From positions 1-8,049 of the forward strand of contig JAKAJX010000096.1 of the NCBI GenBank assembly GCA_021824855.1: DNA of 8,049 nt, read 5' to 3'. The stretch is from Bacteroidota bacterium (lineage in GTDB: Bacteria > Bacteroidota > Bacteroidia > Chitinophagales > Chitinophagaceae). Under the pieces are notes generated by a model. The model was not told the DNA's origin and ran no database searches. It saw only the letters and a list, made by a program, of their open reading frames with translations. The translations under genes and the position numbers were made by a program. This document shows positions 1 to 4,586 of this stretch, piece after piece (position 1 is the stretch's first letter; each line of letters starts with the position of its first letter).

Positions 1-1
1 A

Positions 2-541
2 AGAACTAATATCCCTAACAGTTATAGATTAGGAGTAGAATTACAAGGTGAATATATTTTTACTAAATGGCTTACTGCAAATGCCAACTTAGCTGTTAGC
101 CGAAATAAAATTCAATCTTTCACAGAATATATTGATAATTGGGATATTGGAGGACAAACATCTGTTAAACACACCAATACCGATATTTCTTTTTCGCCTA
201 ATGTAATTGCCGGCGGAACTGTAACTTTTATTCCTACCAAAAATTTTGAATTTAGTTGCATTAGCAAATACGTTAGCAAAATATATTTAGATAATACACA
301 AAGTGCCAACAGAAGTTTAAATGCTTTTTTCACAGAAGATGTAAAAGCTGTTTACACTATTAAACATAAATTATTTAAAGAATGGACTATTATTGGGCAA
401 CTGAATAATATTTTTAATACATTATATCAACCCAATGGATGGACATATCCTTATTATTCCGGTGGTGTTTTAAATATACAAAATGGATATTATCCTATGG
501 CCGGAACTAATTTTGTTGTTGCAATAAATATTAAATTATAG
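2..541 (+). CDS. TonB-dependent receptor, C-terminal part (partial, enters from the left edge)
   Basis: The frame is open from base 2 to a TAG at 539-541 and gives 179 residues with no start in the window, so this is the end of a larger gene. The translation is built of alternating short beta strands rich in Tyr, Phe, Thr and Asn, separated by turns. It carries the features expected of the last strands of a Bacteroidota TonB-dependent receptor: an opening RTNIPNSYRLG segment, then LNNIFNTLYQPNGW near residues 138-151, then a GYYPMAGTNFVVAINIKL end. In this family such segments form the outer-membrane 22-stranded barrel that takes up a ligand with energy from TonB-ExbBD. The plug, any carboxypeptidase-like N-terminal domain and any SusD partner lie outside the window, so the substrate cannot be named. 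The last residue is Leu rather than the Phe often seen at the end of outer-membrane barrels. The family is fairly sure; the ligand is unknown. Confidence 0.85.
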   Translation, partial: RTNIPNSYRLGVELQGEYIFTKWLTANANLAVSRNKIQSFTEYIDNWDIGGQTSVKHTNTDISFSPNVIAGGTVTFIPTKNFEFSCISKYVSKIYLDNTQSANRSLNAFFTEDVKAVYTIKHKLFKEWTIIGQLNNIFNTLYQPNGWTYPYYSGGVLNIQNGYYPMAGTNFVVAINIKL

Positions 542-548
542 TAACTCA

Positions 549-586
549 TCATGAGCTTGAAGTACTCATGCAATTCAAGCTCATGA
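549..586. terminator. perfect 13-bp hairpin between convergent genes, probable bidirectional terminator
   Basis: The arms TCATGAGCTTGAA (549-561) and TTCAAGCTCATGA (574-586) are exact reverse complements around a 12-base loop. The hairpin lies 7 bases after the receptor stop codon and 14 bases before the rhodanese stop codon on the other strand, so it can serve both transcripts. Neither side has a long T tract, so termination is inferred from position and perfect pairing. Confidence 0.65.
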
Positions 587-600
587 CATTTATAATTGCA

Positions 601-903
601 TCAATATTTTAATTGCCAATCGAGCATACCGCCTAACATATTTGTAACATCGGAGAAACCCATTTGTTCTAATATAAGTGCTGCTTGTCCGCTACGGTTA
701 CCACTTCTGCAATACAATATTATTTCACTATTTTTTAAATCTTCAATTTCCTCAACTTGCATAGATCGAATTTTACCTAAGGGCAAAAGAATTCCACCAA
801 TATTAAAATCGGTATGCTCATAAGGTTCTCTTACATCAATTAAGTTAAGTTGCTCACCTGCATCTAATCTGGCTTTCACATTATCGGTTGTAATTGTTTT
901 CAT
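601..903 (-). CDS. single-domain rhodanese-like sulfurtransferase
   Basis: The gene encodes a 100-residue protein that is one complete rhodanese domain with no signal peptide, so it should be cytosolic. Such enzymes carry a persulfide on a catalytic cysteine and pass sulfur from thiosulfate or another donor to thiol or cyanide acceptors. The active-site loop is CRSGNR (residues 65-70), matching the CxxGxR loop with Cys65 as the persulfide carrier. The LIDVREPYEH segment at 21-30 is the conserved strand before the fold's first loop, and LGGMLDW at 90-96 is the usual C-terminal signature. Length is normal for GlpE/PspE-type single-domain members. It starts at ATG only 5 bases after the PASTA gene stop, so it is probably the third gene of the ddl operon. 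Nothing in the sequence identifies the sulfur donor or acceptor, and why it travels with cell-wall genes is not clear. Confidence 0.9.
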   Translation of the reverse strand: MKTITTDNVKARLDAGEQLNLIDVREPYEHTDFNIGGILLPLGKIRSMQVEEIEDLKNSEIILYCRSGNRSGQAALILEQMGFSDVTNMLGGMLDWQLKY

Positions 904-908
904 AATTA

Positions 909-1730
909 TTATTGATTATTTTTTAACGATGATGGAATTGAATCTTTTATGGGTGGTGTATTACTAATATAAACATCAATAATTTGTCCGGGACGAACTT
1001 TATTAGGTTCAACTCCAACAGTATCTGTATTGTAAACTGGAGGATTTTGGCGAACAACAAAAACATTAGAAGTATCTTTTATTGTTTCTAATGGAACAAT
1101 TGATCCAAGGTTTAGGCTTAAAGTAGCTAATTGCGTTTTTGCTTGTGCCAATGTAAGTCCTACCAAATCCGGAACATATATATCGCCATTACCAATACCA
1201 CTACCCAATACAAAACTAATAATACTACCCAATGGTATTTTTGTTCCGGGTTTTATTATTTCTCCATTATACCGTTGCTCTAAAACTGCATTACGAGCAA
1301 TATCGGGTCTATAAGTAGTATCGCCTAATTTTAACTGTAAAGATTGCAAATACATACTAGCACTTCTAAAAGAAAACCCAACCATATTGGGCATTTCAAC
1401 CAAAGGTGCAACTGCACGATTAATTGAAAGATAAATAACTCTGCCATGTTTTACCATTGCATCTGCCTCGGGCGATTGCCGAACAACACTTAATGCACCA
1501 ACCGAATTATCGTAAACGGAATCTGACACTTCTACACTAAAACCTTTGGCTAATAAATTAAGCCTGGCAGCATCAATATTTTGACCTAATACTGAAGGAA
1601 CTTTTTCATATTTTCCATGCCCTGTTATCCAATCGAGCATACCAAAAAATAAGGCAATTAAAATAAAAAGAAATAATATTCCTGCCAGAATATTTATAAA
1701 TAAAGATTTTGAAGTAATGAATTTAAACAC
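909..1730 (-). CDS. membrane-anchored protein with three PASTA domains, no kinase domain
   Basis: The 273-residue product has a short cytosolic N-terminus, one hydrophobic helix at about 11-33, and then three PASTA-like repeats at about 43-104, 111-176 and 184-256, each with the VPxxxG...A...L pattern (VPSVLGQNIDAARLNL, MPNMVGFSFRSA, VPDLVGLTLAQAKTQL). A Ser/Pro/Asn-rich tail follows. PASTA domains of Firmicutes and Actinobacteria Ser/Thr kinases and of PBP2x bind peptidoglycan fragments or beta-lactams. Here there is no kinase or transpeptidase domain, a known architecture in Bacteroidota. The likely location is inner membrane with PASTA domains in the periplasm. The start is GTG (bases 1730-1728): no in-frame ATG exists between it and an upstream in-frame TAA, and the next Met is inside or after the helix. 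The gene lies 25 bases after ddl, so a peptidoglycan-related role is a reasonable inference; the exact function is unknown. Confidence 0.88.
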   Translation of the reverse strand: MFKFITSKSLFINILAGILFLFILIALFFGMLDWITGHGKYEKVPSVLGQNIDAARLNLLAKGFSVEVSDSVYDNSVGALSVVRQSPEADAMVKHGRVIYLSINRAVAPLVEMPNMVGFSFRSASMYLQSLQLKLGDTTYRPDIARNAVLEQRYNGEIIKPGTKIPLGSIISFVLGSGIGNGDIYVPDLVGLTLAQAKTQLATLSLNLGSIVPLETIKDTSNVFVVRQNPPVYNTDTVGVEPNKVRPGQIIDVYISNTPPIKDSIPSSLKNNQ

Positions 1731-1755
1731 AATATTGTTTGTTATTAATAATTAA

Positions 1756-2745
1756 TTAGGAAAGATGATTGAATGCTTCTTCAATAACATCTGTATAAAA
1801 ACTTTTTAAACTTTGTCCCATAGCAATTACTTGCTGAGGTACTACACTTGCAGCCGATTGACCGGGTACAGTATTTATTTCTAACATATACGGCTGTTGC
1901 TTGTCTTCATTATAAATAAAATCAATTCTTACTACACCTCTGCAATTAAAAACCGAGTAAACATTTTTTGCAGCAGCACGCAATTTATCTGCAATTGAAT
2001 CATCAATTTTTGCAGGAGTAATTTCTTCACTTTTGCCATGATATTTTGCCTCAAAATCGAAGAACTCGTTATGTGTTATTAATTCGGTAATGGGCAATAC
2101 GGTTATTTCTCCTTTCGATTTAAAAACACCAACAGTAAATTCTCTTCCGCTTATAAACTCTTCAATTAAAAGTTGATTATCTTCTTTAAAAGCTTTATCT
2201 AAAGCAGCTTGTAAATCTTCAGGATTATTTACTTTACTCATTCCTATACTGCTACCGCCATTATTAGGTTTTACAAAAACCGGAAGTGTAAGTTGAGAAA
2301 GAATTTGTTGAGTAGATATAGGCGTATTTTTAAAAACGTGTAAGCTTTTTGCTACATATATTCCGCTGAATGCTGCTACAGCAACAGAATAGCGTTTATT
2401 AAATGTTAATGCCGAAGTAGCTGCATCGCAACTGGTGTAAGGCAAATGCAGCATATCAAAATATCCTTGCAATTTTCCATCCTCACCGGGTGTGCCGTGA
2501 ATACAAAGCAATATGGCATCGAATTGTATGGTTTGGTTTGAATCAATGATGGAAAAATTTTCTTTATTGACTAAAGATTTTTCTCCATTTTCTTTAACGT
2601 ACCACCAACCTGAAGGATGAATATCTATTTTATACACATCATACCTGTCTCTATCTATATTATTATTAACGGTTATAGCACTTTTGTAGCTAATTTCAGC
2701 TTCTTCGCTATAGCCACCGGTTACTAATGCAATTTTTTTCTTCAT
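1756..2745 (-). CDS. ddl: D-alanine--D-alanine ligase
   Basis: The 329-residue ATP-grasp enzyme joins two D-alanines with ATP to make the D-Ala-D-Ala end of the peptidoglycan pentapeptide in the cytosol. Family landmarks are all present: GGYSEEAEIS (10-19) with the counterpart of E. coli DdlB Glu15, HGTPGEDG (83-90), KPNNGGSSIGM (159-169) of the ATP-binding loop, EEFISGREFTVG (195-206), FDFEAKY (229-235), RIDF (273-276) with Arg273 and Asp275, and LEINTVPG (288-295) with metal ligands Glu289 and Asn291, followed by Ser300. Tyr235 matches the DdlB Tyr216 that favours D-Ala over D-lactate as second substrate, so this is not a vancomycin-resistance depsipeptide ligase. Length is normal. It heads the operon with the PASTA and rhodanese genes, and a Bacteroidota-type promoter lies just upstream. 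The ATG start gives the expected MKKKIALVTGG beta strand. Confidence 0.97.
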   Translation of the reverse strand: MKKKIALVTGGYSEEAEISYKSAITVNNNIDRDRYDVYKIDIHPSGWWYVKENGEKSLVNKENFSIIDSNQTIQFDAILLCIHGTPGEDGKLQGYFDMLHLPYTSCDAATSALTFNKRYSVAVAAFSGIYVAKSLHVFKNTPISTQQILSQLTLPVFVKPNNGGSSIGMSKVNNPEDLQAALDKAFKEDNQLLIEEFISGREFTVGVFKSKGEITVLPITELITHNEFFDFEAKYHGKSEEITPAKIDDSIADKLRAAAKNVYSVFNCRGVVRIDFIYNEDKQQPYMLEINTVPGQSAASVVPQQVIAMGQSLKSFYTDVIEEAFNHLS

Positions 2746-2761
2746 ACCAAATATTATAAAT

Positions 2762-2793
2762 CAAATATAAAGAGGTATAAAATAAAATATCAA
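2762..2793 (-). promoter_or_regulatory. candidate Bacteroidota-type promoter for the ddl operon
   Basis: Read on the minus strand, TTG (2793-2791) is followed after 21 bases by TATATTTG (2769-2762), an exact match to the TAnnTTTG -7 box used by the Bacteroidota housekeeping sigma factor. Known spacers run from about 17 to 23. The start site would fall near base 2756, leaving a leader of only about 10 bases before the ddl ATG. The region is AT-rich, so chance matches are possible. Confidence 0.45.
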
Positions 2794-2810
2794 TTGTTTA
2801 TAGTTAAAAT

Positions 2811-2845
2811 AAAAAAGGTGAAGAAACTGTCCGGCTTCTTCACCT
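2811..2845 (-). terminator. intrinsic terminator on the minus strand, downstream of the ferredoxin gene
   Basis: The arms AGGTGAAGAA (2816-2825) and TTCTTCACCT (2836-2845) are perfectly complementary with a 10-base loop ACTGTCCGGC. On the minus strand the hairpin is followed by a T run (complement of A2811-2816), then TTTT again after one A. It should end transcripts coming from the ferredoxin gene and insulate the ddl promoter that starts about 20 bases further on. Confidence 0.7.
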
Positions 2846-2977
2846 CACTTTTACGGGAAATATCACCCGTTTTTACTCGATGTTGTTGCATTTAACAGCA
2901 ACATTTATTTTACTACTAAGCTAATGAATAAATAAATATTATACAAATTTTTTTAATAAAAAATGTATATTTTATTA
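2846..2977. other. non-coding stretch with two further small hairpins, candidate structured RNA or 3' UTR
   Basis: Two more hairpins precede the terminator when read on the minus strand. One is ACGGG/CCCGT (2853-2857 with 2866-2870, 8-base loop). The other is TGTTGC/GCAACA (2884-2889 with 2898-2903, 8-base loop). A weak AT-only dyad TATACA/TGTATA (2940-2945 with 2964-2969) lies next to the ferredoxin stop. No convincing coding frame is present. The plus strand has a T run directly after the ACGGG hairpin, so the transcribed strand is not certain. It may be the ferredoxin 3' UTR or a separate small RNA. Confidence 0.4.
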
Positions 2978-3325
2978 TTAGCTATGCAAAGATTCTTTCT
3001 TTGCCAATAATGAATCTACAGTTTCTTGAAATGCTTCATCAGGTACGCAACAATCTACCGGACAAACAGAAGCACATTGAGGTTCTTCATGAAAACCTTG
3101 GCACTCTGTACACTTATTTGGAACAATATAATAGGTATCAACAGATAAAGGAGCTTGTTTAGCAACTGCATCAATTGATGATCCATCCATTAATGTAAAT
3201 GATCCTTTTACTGTTGTTCCATCAGCAATTGCCCATTCTACGCCTCCTTCATAAATAGCATTATTGGGACATTCAGGTTCGCATGCACCACAGTTGATAC
3301 ATTCTTCAGAAATCTTAATTGCCAT
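2978..3325 (-). CDS. 2[4Fe-4S] dicluster ferredoxin
   Basis: The 115-residue soluble protein has the two cysteine motifs of a bacterial dicluster ferredoxin: C9-x2-C12-x2-C15-x3-C19-P at the N-terminus and C72-x2-C75-x8-C84-x3-C88-P near the C-terminus. By family rules cluster I is held by C9, C12, C15 and C88, and cluster II by C72, C75, C84 and C19. The x8 spacing is that of Allochromatium/YfhL-type ferredoxins, and extra cysteines C92 and C93 follow (CPVDCCVPD). About 50 residues (20-71) separate the motifs, well over the usual 25-30, with an acidic Thr/Gly-rich insert (about 27-62) that I recall as normal for Bacteroidota homologues. It is an electron carrier; the partner is not shown by the sequence. 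It is transcribed divergently from an acyl-CoA reductase gene and has its own -7 box and terminator. Confidence 0.93.
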   Translation of the reverse strand: MAIKISEECINCGACEPECPNNAIYEGGVEWAIADGTTVKGSFTLMDGSSIDAVAKQAPLSVDTYYIVPNKCTECQGFHEEPQCASVCPVDCCVPDEAFQETVDSLLAKKESLHS

Positions 3326-3349
3326 AATCTTAATTTTGATTTTAAAAAA

Positions 3350-3368
3350 TAGTTAGTTGTTCTAACTA
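3350..3368. promoter_or_regulatory. 7-bp dyad in the ferredoxin/acyl-CoA reductase control region, candidate operator
   Basis: TAGTTAG (3350-3356) and CTAACTA (3362-3368) are perfect inverted repeats around TTGTT. The dyad directly abuts the minus-strand -7 box at 3369-3376, so it covers the expected ferredoxin start site, where a repressor would act. It also lies 31 bases upstream of the acyl-CoA reductase ATG. No regulator can be named. Confidence 0.45.
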
Positions 3369-3376
3369 CAAATTTA
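3369..3376 (-). promoter_or_regulatory. candidate -7 box for the ferredoxin gene
   Basis: The minus strand reads TAAATTTG here, an exact match to the Bacteroidota TAnnTTTG consensus. It lies 43 bases before the ferredoxin ATG. No TTG is found at ideal spacing upstream (nearest ones are 10-13 bases away), so the -33 element is weak or absent. Confidence 0.4.
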
Positions 3377-3399
3377 TAAGCAATTTCAACAAATAAAAT

Positions 3400-4404
3400 A
3401 TGACTTTATCCAAAAGAATAGAATTATTTATACGCTTAGGCAATTATTTTACAGATAATTCTACTGAATGGCAAGATATAAAAGCCAAAGCCGCCAGAGA
3501 AAATCCTTGGTTTGCCCCCGAATTTATTGAACTTTCGGTCAATAATATTGTAAGCCAATTTCTTCAGAAAGAAAAATTATTGGATTGGGTTAATCATTAT
3601 CATTTACCCGATTCTACTTCATCAAAAAAAATAATTGGGTTAGTAATGGCGGGCAATATTCCTTTGGTGGGGTTTCATGATTTTTTATGCGGCTTTATTA
3701 GCGGGCATCGTTTATTAATTAAGCTATCCTCAAAAGACAAAATTTTGCTTTCACATATTGTTGACAAAATGATTGAATGGAACAACGAGATAGCTACCCA
3801 TATTTCCTTCTCAGAAATGTTACAAAATTGCGATGCGTATATTGCTACAGGCAGTAATAATAGTAGTAGATATTTTGATTATTATTTTGCCAAATATCCT
3901 CATATTATCCGTCGCAACCGCACATCTACCGCAGTTTTAGATGGAAATGAAACCAACGAAGAACTCGAAAAATTAGCCGATGATATTCAGTTATACTTTG
4001 GCTTAGGTTGCCGAAATGTTACCAAAATATATGTTCCCCACAATTACAATTTTACACCGTTGTTAAATGCCTTAGAAAAGTACGACCATTTCTTAGATTA
4101 TCATAAATACAAACACAACTTCGATTATCAATTAACCATACTTATCATGAATAATGCGAAGTATTTAAATAGTGGATCAGCTATTTTAACCGAAAACACT
4201 TCATTATTCTCCCCCATAAGTCAAATATATTTTGAGTACTATAACAATAAAAAAGATACGATACAATTGCTTAAGCAAAATACTGATGTGCAATGTATTG
4301 TAGCGAAAGAAGAAATTAGTTTTGGCACAACGCAAAGCCCCTCTTTAATGGATTATGCCGATGGAATTGATACAATGGCATTTATTAAAAAAATGTCTGT
4401 ATAA
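3400..4404 (+). CDS. LuxC-family acyl-CoA reductase
   Basis: The 334-residue protein belongs to the LuxC acyl-CoA reductase group within the aldehyde dehydrogenase superfamily, which reduces fatty acyl groups to aldehydes with NAD(P)H through a thioester on a catalytic cysteine. Visible marks are the nucleotide-binding segment MAGNIPLVGFHDF (83-95), ATGSNNSSRYF (149-159), RRNRTSTAVLDG (171-182) and the active-site segment FGLGCRNVTKIYVP (200-213) with Cys204 as likely nucleophile. It is much shorter than Vibrio LuxC (about 480 residues), which is common for Bacteroidota homologues as I recall them. No luxA, luxB, luxD or luxE gene is present, so bioluminescence is not indicated. It has no signal peptide and should be cytosolic. 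The ATG at 3400 follows an A-rich leader and the next codons read well. The gene is divergent from the ferredoxin, a pairing I recall from other Bacteroidota; the true substrate is unknown. Confidence 0.88.
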   Translation: MTLSKRIELFIRLGNYFTDNSTEWQDIKAKAARENPWFAPEFIELSVNNIVSQFLQKEKLLDWVNHYHLPDSTSSKKIIGLVMAGNIPLVGFHDFLCGFISGHRLLIKLSSKDKILLSHIVDKMIEWNNEIATHISFSEMLQNCDAYIATGSNNSSRYFDYYFAKYPHIIRRNRTSTAVLDGNETNEELEKLADDIQLYFGLGCRNVTKIYVPHNYNFTPLLNALEKYDHFLDYHKYKHNFDYQLTILIMNNAKYLNSGSAILTENTSLFSPISQIYFEYYNNKKDTIQLLKQNTDVQCIVAKEEISFGTTQSPSLMDYADGIDTMAFIKKMSV

Positions 4405-4411
4405 CCACTAA

Positions 4412-4451
4412 ATCAATCAAAAGTTAAATTAAACCAGTAACTTTAATTGAT
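4412..4451 (+). terminator. imperfect hairpin after the acyl-CoA reductase gene, possible weak terminator
   Basis: ATCAATCAAAAGTTA (4412-4426) pairs with TAACTTTAATTGAT (4438-4451) except for a short internal bulge, around an 11-base loop. It starts 7 bases after the stop codon, the right place for a terminator, but the stem is AT-rich and no T run follows. It may instead mark a processed 3' end, or have no function. Confidence 0.35.
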
Positions 4452-4460
4452 ACACAAAAT

Positions 4461-4521
4461 ACGATGTACGATTAATCTCGTAAAAGAATCGTTAAATATT
4501 GAAAAAGATGAACTGACGATT
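4461..4521. promoter_or_regulatory. cluster of four ACGAT-type words upstream of the HtrA gene, candidate regulator sites
   Basis: ACGAT occurs at 4461-4465, ACGATT at 4468-4473, its complement AATCGT at 4487-4492, and ACGATT again at 4516-4521. The second copy is part of a small dyad TACGA/TCGTA (4467-4471 with 4478-4482). All lie 12-72 bases upstream of the candidate -7 box. C and G are scarce in this sequence, so repeated CG-containing words stand out, but no known binding site is recognised. Confidence 0.3.
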
Positions 4522-4532
4522 AAACAGGTTTG

Positions 4533-4540
4533 TTTCTTTG
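4533..4540 (+). promoter_or_regulatory. candidate -7 box for the HtrA gene
   Basis: TTTCTTTG differs from the TAnnTTTG consensus at one position and resembles the TATCTTTG form common in this phylum. It would give a leader of about 40 bases to the ATG at 4587. The same eight bases occur upstream of the GH13 gene (minus strand, 7450-7443), followed by TAA in both cases. There is no clear TTG at -33. Confidence 0.35.
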
Positions 4541-4586
4541 TAATCTCAAAGGCATAATTTTTGAACTAAATAAAAAAAATTACACA

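Noticed and set aside
596..823. Open frame on the plus strand across the rhodanese gene
   Set aside because: It lies wholly opposite a well-supported rhodanese with an intact active site, and its translation shows no recognisable domain.
1756..2745. D-Ala-D-Lac (vancomycin-resistance type) ligase
   Set aside because: The FDFEAKY segment keeps the tyrosine typical of D-Ala-D-Ala ligases, and no vanH, vanX or vanS/R genes are nearby.
2811..2904. CRISPR array or tRNA in the hairpin-rich spacer
   Set aside because: The hairpins differ in sequence, there are no regularly spaced direct repeats, and no cloverleaf or anticodon arm can be drawn.
2940..2969. AT-only dyad TATACA/TGTATA next to the ferredoxin stop as a terminator
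   Set aside because: The stem is short, entirely AT apart from one pair, and bulged; the stronger hairpin with a T run at 2811-2845 is a better candidate.
3400..4404. Bioluminescence (lux) operon
   Set aside because: Only a LuxC-family reductase is present; no luciferase subunits, transferase or synthetase flank it.
4530..4586. Upstream in-frame ATG that would extend the HtrA protein by 19 residues
   Set aside because: It overlaps the likely -7 box, places a charged, non-signal-like stretch before the hydrophobic segment, and the ATG at 4587 gives a normal signal or anchor sequence.
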